In this document: in pieces, positions 7,003-13,995 of the stretch | Numbering within the stretch: the stretch's first letter is position 1 | How the letters are laid out: each line of letters begins with the position of its first letter | DNA from: a virus | Virus record (IMG/VR): IMGVR_UViG_3300034198_027116 | Span: 1 to 64,000 of that record | Length of the DNA: 64,000 nucleotides | Reading direction: 5' to 3' (one strand) | Program-made: the position numbers and the translations under genes | Notes under the pieces: generated by a model | What the model was told of the DNA's origin: nothing | What the model saw: only the letters and a program-made list of their open reading frames with translations | The model's database searches: none

Positions 7003-7253
7003 CGAGTGCGGAGATCGTTGCGGAGGAGGCGCCAACCGCTACGATAGAGCCAGTGGTAAAGGAACTGGACTCGCGCATCGTCGATACCGACAAGGGTCGC
7101 TACAGCGTCAGGTTGCTGTGGCGCAGCACCGACAACACCCTAGTCGTCACGGCGTCAGTTATCGGTGGCGAGGAAGTCGCCACCCGCAAGGTACCCCGGC
7201 ACATGGCCAGCGAGGCCATGCGACATCCGGTCGTGTACCTGAACCTCATCTGA
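6999..7253 (+). CDS. Hypothetical protein
   Basis: An 84-residue protein with GTG 6999 overlapping the previous stop. Its N-terminus is acidic, followed by a probable small beta domain (residues 30-75). No family is recognised. Confidence 0.6.
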   Translation: MTSAEIVAEEAPTATIEPVVKELDSRIVDTDKGRYSVRLLWRSTDNTLVVTASVIGGEEVATRKVPRHMASEAMRHPVVYLNLI

Positions 7254-7274
7254 TTCGCTCAAAGGAGAGAAGCG

Positions 7275-7634
7275 ATGTCCGAGCAACTGCCCTATCGGGT
7301 AACCCTGCGCTTTGAGATCCCTGTCGACGTGACGGCAAGCACCGAGGCGTCTGCGGTTGACCGCGCAATGGCCGAGTGCTACAGGCAGCACCCCTCGCTG
7401 GAGTCTCGCGACTTCGAGCACGAGGTCGAGAGCAGCCTGTGCGCAGACTGCGGCAAGCAGTTTCCCTTCCAGCGCTTTGAGGCTGGCTACGAGAACTGTC
7501 TGGCCTGCAGCCAGGCCAACCCGATCGTTGACACGTACGTGCTCAGCGCCAGCGGGTTCAAGAACAACGGCGCCGAGCTGGTGCGCGTCGAGCAGCACTT
7601 CAAGAACCAGCAGGACAATCACGTCCGCGGATAG
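7275..7634 (+). CDS. Putative zinc-ribbon protein
   Basis: A 119-residue protein with ATG 7275 behind AAAGGAGAGA. CxxC pairs at residues about 56-59 and 75-78 form a four-Cys zinc ribbon in the second half. The first half is a small mixed domain. Function is unknown. It is the last gene before the promoter at 7659. Confidence 0.65.
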   Translation: MSEQLPYRVTLRFEIPVDVTASTEASAVDRAMAECYRQHPSLESRDFEHEVESSLCADCGKQFPFQRFEAGYENCLACSQANPIVDTYVLSASGFKNNGAELVRVEQHFKNQQDNHVRG

Positions 7635-7658
7635 CCAGATCGAAACTCCACACAATCA

Positions 7659-7687
7659 TTTAGTTTCTAGCCGCAATATGGTATACT
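7659..7687 (+). promoter_or_regulatory. Promoter with extended -10 (TGG-TATACT)
   Basis: TTTAGT (7659-7664), a 17-base spacer ending in ATATGG, and TATACT (7682-7687). The leader it produces carries the four 9-base repeats at 7701-7736. Confidence 0.7.
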
Positions 7688-7700
7688 ACCTCTAGGCAAG

Positions 7701-7736
7701 AAATCTAGGAAATCTAGGAAATCTAGGAAATGTAGG
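7701..7736 (+). repeat. Four tandem 9-base repeats in a leader
   Basis: Three exact AAATCTAGG units are followed by AAATGTAGG, and the last unit runs into the AGGAAGG ribosome binding site of the gene at 7750. Each unit contains a weak Shine-Dalgarno-like AGG. The array could hold 30S subunits, bind a regulator, or vary in copy number. Confidence 0.85.
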
Positions 7737-7749
7737 AAGGGGAACTGCG

Positions 7750-8175
7750 ATGTACGAAACGCATTGCGAACTACGGCTTCAGGAGTTGCGGCGCAGGCTC
7801 GCCGCGATGCTAGAGGATGACAGGCGCTGCGGCGTCGATGGCCTAGCCACGCATACCAGCCACGTGCTGGAGCGCGGCCATGCGCTGTTCAGCATCTTCA
7901 GCGACTACCACGCACTCTTCTCGGTCATCGAGGAGATGGTCGCTGGCATGGAGGCTAATGAGGCGCGCGACCTGTACTCGGTGCGCTTCGACTGTCAGAC
8001 CGAGGGGCACTTCACCGGCTCCTACAGCCAGTGCGAGGACTGGATCGAGCAGGACCAGGATGCCGTCGCCTCTGACATCCGCTACGTCATCGACGACGCC
8101 ACGCAGGACGAGGTTGCCGAGTGGCGCAAGCAGCGCACCGACCTGGCGATGGCTCGGCTGGAGGCGACATCGTGA
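7750..8175 (+). CDS. Hypothetical acidic protein
   Basis: A 141-residue protein starting at ATG 7750, first in the unit driven from 7659. It is mostly helical and rich in Glu, Asp, His and aromatic residues. No family is recognised. Its stop overlaps the GTG of the next gene. Confidence 0.65.
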   Translation: MYETHCELRLQELRRRLAAMLEDDRRCGVDGLATHTSHVLERGHALFSIFSDYHALFSVIEEMVAGMEANEARDLYSVRFDCQTEGHFTGSYSQCEDWIEQDQDAVASDIRYVIDDATQDEVAEWRKQRTDLAMARLEATS

Positions 8176-8951
8176 GCGCCGTCGACGCATTCGCAGAGGC
8201 GCAGCGCCGCCTGGAGCAGCTCGAGCTGCTGGTGGACGAGCGCAAGGTGCGGTCCAACGCCAAGCCGTGGGACGGTAGCCTGCTGGACCTCGTGCAGAAG
8301 TACGTCGAACTCACCATCGACAACGGTTCGCATCACGAGACCGTGCGCTTTCGCGCCTGGGGCAACCTCAGCGACAAGCTGAACGAGCGCAAGACGTTTC
8401 TCAAGCCTGCCTTCTACTTCGTGGACCTTGGCAGCGGATGGAACGCGCTGAACATCGCTCGCGTCCAGGTGTACTACGCCAAGGACGATAACGGTGAGGA
8501 GATCATCGACCAGCGCACGTACCGCTTCAACCTCAACCAGGAACTGGTCAGGGACTCGCGCTTGCACGGTCGGGTCAACGAGCGCATGCACAACGTGATC
8601 GCTCGCAAGCTGGGCGTTCACGTCGACAGCCCCATGGGTTTGGCGTCTAGCGACGAAGCCATGGCAGCCGTCCTGCGCTACACGCGCAGCGGTGCCTACG
8701 CGGCGCACCTCTGCTTCCTGGCGCTGACCGGCACTGACCTGGAGCAGGACGCGTACACCGACGTACTGGGCGTGCACCGCCAGCCGTCGTCGAAGTACAC
8801 CATCCAACCCGTGACGCGTTGCGTGCGTTGCGCTCGCAAGTTGACGGCGCCTGCGTCCATCGACGCAGCCTTCGGCCCAGACTGCCAGCGCATCGTGTTC
8901 GGCTCCACCGAGGCGTACAACACGCGAGTGCTGGGAGGGAAGCGACGATGA
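8172..8951 (+). CDS. Hypothetical protein with C-terminal Cys motif
   Basis: A 259-residue protein with GTG 8172 in a GTGA overlap. An N-terminal coiled segment (about 1-25) is followed by a mixed domain. The C-terminus has CVRCARKL...GPDC, a short treble-clef-like motif often appended to actinobacterial and phage proteins. No enzymatic motif is seen. It overlaps the next gene by four bases. Confidence 0.65.
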   Translation: MSAVDAFAEAQRRLEQLELLVDERKVRSNAKPWDGSLLDLVQKYVELTIDNGSHHETVRFRAWGNLSDKLNERKTFLKPAFYFVDLGSGWNALNIARVQVYYAKDDNGEEIIDQRTYRFNLNQELVRDSRLHGRVNERMHNVIARKLGVHVDSPMGLASSDEAMAAVLRYTRSGAYAAHLCFLALTGTDLEQDAYTDVLGVHRQPSSKYTIQPVTRCVRCARKLTAPASIDAAFGPDCQRIVFGSTEAYNTRVLGGKRR

Positions 8952-9145
8952 GCAGAAAGTACGACCACGGGCAACCCTTCGTCAGCAACACCGAGACATG
9001 GTCCGAGACTGCTCCATCCAACGGGATCGGCAAGGGGCCATGGCGATGGCGGTGCATGAGTTGCGAGCGCACCAGTTCGGTCAAGTACAGCACGTTCGTC
9101 AACGCCCGCAACGCAGCGGTCACGCATCAGAGGTCACACAAGTGA
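8948..9145 (+). CDS. Small C2H2-like zinc-finger protein
   Basis: A 65-residue protein with ATG 8948 in an ATGA overlap. CxxC (residues about 36-39) and HxxxH (about 59-63) are spaced like a C2H2 finger. It is basic and probably binds nucleic acid or a protein. Its stop overlaps the next GTG. Confidence 0.6.
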   Translation: MSRKYDHGQPFVSNTETWSETAPSNGIGKGPWRWRCMSCERTSSVKYSTFVNARNAAVTHQRSHK

Positions 9146-9297
9146 GCCAGGACATCACCCATCATCCAGACTGTCCCAAGCACCGCGAATGGCCCATGTG
9201 CTGCGGGTCGCCTGCCCAGGTCGAGGAGCACTTCGACGAGCACTTCGACGACTACTACGCCGAGGACTACAACCTCGCAGAAGCAGAGGAGAACTGA
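9142..9297 (+). CDS. Small Cys/His-containing protein
   Basis: A 51-residue protein with GTG 9142 overlapping the previous stop. CPKH and CC motifs in the first half could bind a metal; the second half is very acidic. No family is recognised. Confidence 0.5.
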   Translation: MSQDITHHPDCPKHREWPMCCGSPAQVEEHFDEHFDDYYAEDYNLAEAEEN

Positions 9298-9298
9298 C

Positions 9299-9529
9299 AT
9301 GAGCGACAAGATCTTCGATGGTGTCGATTGTTCCACAGTCCTACGAGGAGGCATGATGCGTCACAATGTTCAGTTCATTGGCGACTACTTCGTCCACCAC
9401 ACCACGATGACTGACACCGAGGGAATGGACGAGGAGCAGATCATCGCCAAGGCTAACGAGTTGCTGAAGCAATACTACGGCTGGGATGTTGCAGCCGCAT
9501 CCAACGATATCGAAGTGGAGGAAGCATGA
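9299..9529 (+). CDS. Hypothetical protein
   Basis: A 76-residue acidic protein with ATG 9299 one base after the previous stop, suggesting coupling. An internal start at 9354 is also possible. No family is recognised. Confidence 0.55.
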   Translation: MSDKIFDGVDCSTVLRGGMMRHNVQFIGDYFVHHTTMTDTEGMDEEQIIAKANELLKQYYGWDVAAASNDIEVEEA

Positions 9530-9747
9530 GCGTACAGATCGAAACGAATGCGGTCAGTGAGAACTTTGTCATTGACTACAGCGAGGAGCAGGTGACGGTT
9601 CGCCTGCATCCTGATTGCACTGGCTGTTTCAGTGTTCACGTTGTCGATGACACCGCAGAGACGCTAGAGTTCACTCTCCAGCATGATGGTGAGTCCTGCC
9701 CGGTCCACTCGGTTTCCACCGGGTTGGCGCCGCGAGAGGGGGCGTGA
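9526..9747 (+). CDS. Hypothetical protein
   Basis: A 73-residue, beta-rich, acidic protein with ATG 9526 in an ATGA overlap. Three Cys, two as CTGC, may bind a metal. No family is recognised. Confidence 0.55.
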   Translation: MSVQIETNAVSENFVIDYSEEQVTVRLHPDCTGCFSVHVVDDTAETLEFTLQHDGESCPVHSVSTGLAPREGA

Positions 9748-9971
9748 TGCGCGCCGTGTGCAAGGTCATCCTCAACGACGAGCAGTGGGCCGAGGTGCTG
9801 CAGTGCTTGTGGTGGCAGACCGTCAGCAGCCAATCCTCGCACCTCGCCGCGATTGCCCACTCCGTACAGGAGCAGGTAGAGCGCCAGCAGGAGGCCTCGC
9901 TCATCGACCTCGACCCACGCGAGGTCGAGTTGCGTCGGTGGGATGGCGAGCGCGAGGTGCCGGCACTGTGA
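9747..9971 (+). CDS. Hypothetical helical protein
   Basis: A 74-residue protein; ATG 9747 shares its A with the previous TGA, and an in-frame GTG lies at 9744. It is predicted to be largely helical. Its stop overlaps the GTG of the ligase, so the two may be translated together. Confidence 0.55.
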   Translation: MRAVCKVILNDEQWAEVLQCLWWQTVSSQSSHLAAIAHSVQEQVERQQEASLIDLDPREVELRRWDGEREVPAL

Positions 9972-10750
9972 ACTCGCAAGACCCGACGACCTGGCCAGCC
10001 TTCGCACTCTGCGCCGAGGCAGAGGCGCTTCCGCGCAACGCGGGAGAGCGCCTCTGGCAGCGCAAGGCAGATGGGTGCCGCGCTTACCTGACGAAAGAGC
10101 TGCTGATGTTTCGGGGCGGCAAGCCCACGCGGCACAACCTCGCCATCGCGGAGCGGATGCCTAGCGACTGGTTGCTGGACGGAGAGCTGGTGTCTCCCGC
10201 GCAAAACGTAGGCGAGTGCACCTCGCTCGTGGCATCTAGGTCCTGGCAGTCGCTCTCGTTCCAGGTATTCGATGCGCTGACGATGAGCGGCATCGACCTT
10301 CGCGTCCTGCCCTACTACAAGCGGTGGGATGCGCTCAACCAGGTCTTGCCAAACGACGTGGTAGAGGTGCACTGCCTGCCCAACCACGAGATGCCTCCCA
10401 TCCCCGAGGGATGGGAGGGCATCGTGGGCAAGGACCTCAACGCGCGCTGGCAACCGGGGCGTACCCGTGCTTCCGTCAAGTGGAAGATCACCGGCGAGCT
10501 GCAGGCGATCATCACAGGCTTTAGCGAGGGCAGCGGGTCGTGGCGTCACAGCGTTGGCAAGGTGCACTTTGGCCTCGCTAACGCTCAGGGCGAGATCGTT
10601 GAGGTAGGCGTCGCTGGCGGCCTCGGCACCTTCGATCGGCGGCGCTTCTGGGCAACGCCCGAGCAGTTCGTAGGTAGAGGGTGCGTCATCCGTCACTACG
10701 GCATGAACCGCAACAAGCTGCGCAATCCCATCTTCGTGGGACTGCGCTGA
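9968..10750 (+). CDS. ATP-dependent DNA ligase
   Basis: A 260-residue enzyme that should seal DNA nicks through a lysyl-AMP intermediate. The nucleotidyltransferase motifs are present in order: KADGCR (33-38, with the adenylated Lys), DGEL (71-74), FQVFD (98-102), EGIVGKD (150-156) and VKWK (170-173), followed by an OB-like domain (about 180-260). It has no extra N-terminal DNA-binding domain, so it is a minimal ligase. GTG 9968 overlaps the previous stop. A Ku gene lies 1.5 kb downstream. Its TGA is the first triplet of the palindrome at 10748. Confidence 0.9.
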   Translation: MNSQDPTTWPAFALCAEAEALPRNAGERLWQRKADGCRAYLTKELLMFRGGKPTRHNLAIAERMPSDWLLDGELVSPAQNVGECTSLVASRSWQSLSFQVFDALTMSGIDLRVLPYYKRWDALNQVLPNDVVEVHCLPNHEMPPIPEGWEGIVGKDLNARWQPGRTRASVKWKITGELQAIITGFSEGSGSWRHSVGKVHFGLANAQGEIVEVGVAGGLGTFDRRRFWATPEQFVGRGCVIRHYGMNRNKLRNPIFVGLR

Positions 10751-10774
10751 AATGTGCCACATTGGCACGTTTCG
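10748..10774. promoter_or_regulatory. 27-bp palindrome, copy 1
   Basis: Left arm TGAAATGTGCCA (10748-10759), spacer CAT, right arm TGGCACGTTTCG (10763-10774); 10 of 12 pairs match. It belongs to a four-member family (also 22657, 34183 and 58139). It begins with the ligase stop codon and lies in the 200-base gap before the gene at 10952. No T-run follows. Confidence 0.75.
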
Positions 10775-10887
10775 AGCACTCGCATGAACTGCTCTCGCAG
10801 TCATGCTCCGATGCTTTCGCACGGAGGTTCTCGCTGCGCCAGGTGCCGCGCATGGCTTCTGCCGCTAGGCATATCAAACCCAACCCA

Positions 10888-10911
10888 CACGGCCTTTACC
10901 CCAAGGCCGTG
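10888..10911 (+). terminator. Hairpin in the ligase-downstream gap
   Basis: A 9-bp perfect stem (CACGGCCTT at 10888-10896 with 10903-10911) has loop TACCCC. It stands 30 bases upstream of the ribosome binding site for the next gene, so it may be a terminator or a leader attenuator. Confidence 0.5.
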
Positions 10912-10951
10912 CGCGGTATCCTATAGGGGTAACTATCCACGAGGAGAGATT

Positions 10952-11500
10952 ATGACAACCGGAGATGAGTTGCGCGGCAGATGCCGTGGCCTCAGCATCG
11001 AGCAGTTAGAGGAACTGATCGAGGAGCAGGAGAGCGACGAGATGCGCGAGGTGCTGGTGGACGTGCTGCAGCAGCGACGCGATCGGCAGACCGGCGAAGC
11101 ACCCGCTCCCGCTCGCAAGAAGCGCGGACGAACCGCACTTCGCGCGGAGCAGCCCCGAGACATCGCAACCAACTCCGCTGACCTGTTCATGCAGGATGAG
11201 GAGCGCGCGGCTGCCTGGCGCGAGGCTCTCGTGGAAGCGACTGACGAGAACGGCAACGTCGCCCTGACCGGACGCATCGTGCAGCTGGCGGTGGGCGCTT
11301 ACTACGCTGAGCGTCGCGCGCAGAAGCGCAAGCGAGTGAGCGAGGCAAAGGTTGTCTCCGAGGCCGCACCTGAGCCGGTTGCTGCTCAGGCCGAGGCCGA
11401 ACCGGCGCAGCTCGATGACGTCAATCCCGACGACCTGCTGCTCTCGGCGGATCTGGTAGCGGACGGCTTCCTGCCCATCCGCGCACCCGGAGAGGAGTGA
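10952..11500 (+). CDS. Hypothetical protein with acidic C-terminus
   Basis: A 182-residue protein. ATG 10952 is chosen for its GAGGAGAG ribosome binding site (10941-10948), although the frame stays open to 10754. A helical Glu-rich N-terminus is followed by a basic patch (about 50-65) and a helical middle. The end (DDVNPDDLLLSADLVADGF) resembles the tail of the 6113 protein. Function is unknown. Confidence 0.65.
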   Translation: MTTGDELRGRCRGLSIEQLEELIEEQESDEMREVLVDVLQQRRDRQTGEAPAPARKKRGRTALRAEQPRDIATNSADLFMQDEERAAAWREALVEATDENGNVALTGRIVQLAVGAYYAERRAQKRKRVSEAKVVSEAAPEPVAAQAEAEPAQLDDVNPDDLLLSADLVADGFLPIRAPGEE

Positions 11501-11501
11501 T

Positions 11502-11906
11502 GTGGTCGCTCAGTTCGCAGCGGCGATAGCAATCGTACTTCTGATTGCCTTCATCATCGGTTGTGCGATCGAGCAGATTACGCCGGAGATTCACGTCATC
11601 GAAGTGATAGAGCGCGTTGTCGAAAAGCCAGCACCAACCACCGCCAAGAGCAATAAGTCAAAGCCGAAGCCCACGCCTCGGCCAGCAAGACCAACGCCAA
11701 CAAGCCAGCCAGCGCCGCAGCAACCCCCGCCACCTACTCCACCACCGCCAGAGGTAGACGAGACAGACAAGCAAGCGCTGGAGGAAACCGCGATGGGTCT
11801 GCGCTCCTTGGGCTTCCCCGCCAAGACGGCAAAGGCGATGGCCGAAGGCACCAGCGGTACGGTCGAGCAGCGAATCAAGCAAGCACTCAACGGAGGTAAG
11901 ACATGA
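11502..11906 (+). CDS. Membrane-anchored protein with Pro-rich linker and UBA/RuvA-III-like end
   Basis: A 134-residue protein with GTG 11502 two bases after the previous stop. Residues 3-22 form one membrane span with a Cys at its end (IIGCAIEQ). Residues about 45-85 are a Lys/Pro/Thr linker. Residues about 90-130 resemble the three-helix domain found at the end of RuvA (LxSLGF..KTAKAMAEG). This could tether a partner to the membrane; the domain call is tentative. Confidence 0.55.
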   Translation: MVAQFAAAIAIVLLIAFIIGCAIEQITPEIHVIEVIERVVEKPAPTTAKSNKSKPKPTPRPARPTPTSQPAPQQPPPPTPPPPEVDETDKQALEETAMGLRSLGFPAKTAKAMAEGTSGTVEQRIKQALNGGKT

Positions 11907-12094
11907 CAGTCCTGGGACCCAACGACGATATGCGCATCATCATCGGAAACCGACCGGTGCGACGCGTCGGCGTGGATGTCTCGTTCGACGAGTTGATGAG
12001 CGGGATGATCAACCGCCTGAGCAACCCGCAGCATCGCATCGCAACCCCGCACGTAGATCGCCTCGGTCGCCCCAAGGCCGAGGACGGTGAGTAG
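11903..12094 (+). CDS. Hypothetical protein
   Basis: A 63-residue protein with ATG 11903 in an ATGA overlap and an AACGGAGG site upstream. It is basic and has no recognised family. Confidence 0.55.
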   Translation: MTVLGPNDDMRIIIGNRPVRRVGVDVSFDELMSGMINRLSNPQHRIATPHVDRLGRPKAEDGE

Positions 12095-12100
12095 GGCGAG

Positions 12101-12274
12101 ATGTTCAACCTACAGGCCGAGGTCTCGGAGTGGCTCGTGCAGATGGTGTTCAAGCATCTGCAGATCGACCCCGCAGATCAGAAGGAGTTCAATCGCATCA
12201 TCACCGATGCGCGGTTCCACGAGACAGTTCTCTACTTACAGGAAGGTCAAGACGATGAACACACCGCAGGCTAA
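12101..12274 (+). CDS. Hypothetical small protein overlapping Ku
   Basis: A 57-residue helical protein with ATG 12101, six bases after the previous stop. It ends inside the Ku gene (20-base overlap, different frame), so Ku translation may depend on it. No family is recognised. Confidence 0.5.
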   Translation: MFNLQAEVSEWLVQMVFKHLQIDPADQKEFNRIITDARFHETVLYLQEGQDDEHTAG

Positions 12275-13103
12275 GGCACCCAGCCGAGCCACCACCACGA
12301 CCGTGCTAAGCCTCGGGCTAGCCAGCATCTCGGTCGAGCTGCTGACGGGATCGGAGGAGTCGCGTGTCTCGCGCTCGCAGTTCGTGGTCGTGAGCAGCGA
12401 CGGCGAGCACCCGCTGCCCGAGTACCACCCGGTCGGTACCAAGCCGTACGACAAGGTCACCGGCGAGGACGTCAGCCGAGACGCCATCGTCAAGGGTGTG
12501 ACGGTCGGCAGTGACGTCGTCCTCGTGAGCGACGAGGAGATGGCATCCTTCGGCATGGAGCGCGGCGAGACTCCCATCCTGGGCTTCGTGCGCCGCGCAG
12601 ACCTGACCGCCGAGCAGCTGCGCTGGCTGGTCCCCACCAAGATCTACCAGGTGCGCCCCGCCGCTCTGCGCGTCGGCAAGGACAAGCGCCCCAACCGCTC
12701 GGCGCAGAAGCTGTTCACGCTGCTGATGGGATCGCTGGAGCGCAGCGACGCGTGGGCGCTCGTCGCCCTGACGCTGCGCGACGGCGGCGCCAAGCGGTAC
12801 GGGATGCTCGACCATCACGGGCGCCTATCCGTGATGGCGTACGCGCAGGATCTGCGCGAGGAGGCTGACCTGCCGGTGATCGACACCACGGAACAGGAGC
12901 AGGCGCTGATGGATCAGATGATCGCCGGCAACGTCCTCTCGGATCTGCCGTCCTTCGACAACGAGTCCCGCCAGATGCTCGACGATCTGGTGACGCGCAA
13001 GCTCAACGGCGAAGAGATCGTGCAGGTCGCCGCCGTGACCGCGACCGAGCAGGAGCAGGATGTCGCTGAGCTGCTGCGCAAGAGCCTGGGGCTGGACTCG
13101 TGA
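12255..13103 (+). CDS. ku: Ku-family DNA end-binding protein
   Basis: A 282-residue protein with ATG 12255 behind AGGAAGG. The sequence follows bacterial Ku: an opening strand (LSLGLASISVELL), a lysine-containing KPYDKVTGEDV stretch, a DEEM region, IYQVRPA near residue 135 and RSAQKLFTLL. The C-terminal region is acidic and helical. Bacterial Ku homodimers ring double-strand ends and recruit ligase. Mycobacteriophages Omega and Corndog are known to encode Ku. The phage ligase upstream (9968) and a SWIM protein directly downstream support an end-joining or genome-circularising role, which is inferred. Confidence 0.82.
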   Translation: MNTPQAKAPSRATTTTVLSLGLASISVELLTGSEESRVSRSQFVVVSSDGEHPLPEYHPVGTKPYDKVTGEDVSRDAIVKGVTVGSDVVLVSDEEMASFGMERGETPILGFVRRADLTAEQLRWLVPTKIYQVRPAALRVGKDKRPNRSAQKLFTLLMGSLERSDAWALVALTLRDGGAKRYGMLDHHGRLSVMAYAQDLREEADLPVIDTTEQEQALMDQMIAGNVLSDLPSFDNESRQMLDDLVTRKLNGEEIVQVAAVTATEQEQDVAELLRKSLGLDS

Positions 13104-13369
13104 CCCTCATCGTACGCTACGGGGTCTCGCGCCAGCGTCCCGACTCGCCAGAGTTCTACTCCGTCACCGAGGAGAGCGGGCAGCTGGCGTGCGACTGCCC
13201 GGGCTTTGTATTTCGCCAGACGTGTCGTCACGTGACTGCCGTTCAGCGCTATCGCAAGTGGCGCATCAACCTGCCTACCGATCGCGTGCTACCGCCTCCT
13301 GCTGCTTGGCTAGAGCGCGAGATTCACATCGCCGGCGACGACGGTCAGACCGATTCAAGCGCACAGTGA
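13100..13369 (+). CDS. SWIM zinc-finger protein
   Basis: An 89-residue protein with GTG 13100 overlapping the Ku stop. CDCPGFVFRQTCRH (about 31-44) is a CxC...CxH SWIM motif, known in DNA- and protein-binding contexts, including SWI2/SNF2 partners and recombination factors. Overlap with Ku suggests a shared job in DNA end handling, but this is inference from position. Confidence 0.75.
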   Translation: MTLIVRYGVSRQRPDSPEFYSVTEESGQLACDCPGFVFRQTCRHVTAVQRYRKWRINLPTDRVLPPPAAWLEREIHIAGDDGQTDSSAQ

Positions 13370-13370
13370 C

Positions 13371-13399
13371 TTTATTCTTAGTACGCAGTATGGTATGAT
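13371..13399 (+). promoter_or_regulatory. Promoter with extended -10 (TGG-TATGAT)
   Basis: TTTATT (13371-13376), a 17-base spacer ending in AGTATGG, and TATGAT (13394-13399). It begins directly after the SWIM gene and drives the MoxR/VWA operon from 13426. Confidence 0.7.
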
Positions 13400-13425
13400 G
13401 AATCAAAGGGAAAGGAAGGGGTTTC

Positions 13426-13995
13426 ATGAGCAGGCGATACGTGATGAAGGTCAGCGAACTGACCGAGCTCGCCAGCAAGCAGGTACAGGCGATCAACGCG
13501 ATCGAGCGCCAGGCCAACGCGCGCGTCAAGGCAGCCTACGAGACGCACGCCAGCGATGCGGTGCGCGAAGCGCTGGGCCGGCTGGACGTGCTGGACGACT
13601 TCAAGCGCATCGGCCAGCTGCAGCAGGAACTCAACGTGCTGCAGCGCCGGGTGCGCGAGAACCTGGGTGATACCACCCAGTCCTACGCCTACCACAGCAT
13701 CGTATACGCCGCGAACGCAGAGGACGCGATCGCTGCGTGCTCTCGCTTCGGTACGCAGCTCCCGCCGTATCTGGCCGAGGAGATCCAGCAGGTCATGCTG
13801 GAGCGCGGCGTGCAGATCGCCCTGGGCTACAGAGCCCCGGATACCGCGCAACTCGTGCGCGAGTTCAAGCAGTGTCAGTCCTTGGCTGAACTCAAGAACG
13901 TCATGCACAAGCACCACCAAGAGGCACTGACCCACTTCGGTCCAGTACTCAAGGCCACCACGCCCACCCACCAGGAAGGACACATCCATGCCTGA
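13426..13995 (+). CDS. Hypothetical coiled-coil protein heading the MoxR/VWA operon
   Basis: A 189-residue protein with ATG 13426 behind AAAGGAAGGGG; an internal ATG at 13444 is possible. Residues about 10-85 are helical and probably coiled-coil. The C-terminal half is helical with a His-rich end. It overlaps the AAA+ gene by eight bases. It may be an adaptor or substrate of the ATPase; nothing in the sequence proves this. Confidence 0.65.
   Translation: MSRRYVMKVSELTELASKQVQAINAIERQANARVKAAYETHASDAVREALGRLDVLDDFKRIGQLQQELNVLQRRVRENLGDTTQSYAYHSIVYAANAEDAIAACSRFGTQLPPYLAEEIQQVMLERGVQIALGYRAPDTAQLVREFKQCQSLAELKNVMHKHHQEALTHFGPVLKATTPTHQEGHIHA

Noticed and set aside
10754-10951. Longer N-terminus for the 10952 gene
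   Set aside because: The frame is open but crosses the palindrome-adjacent gap and a hairpin, has Cys/His/Arg-rich non-coding composition and lacks a ribosome binding site; ATG 10952 has a strong one.
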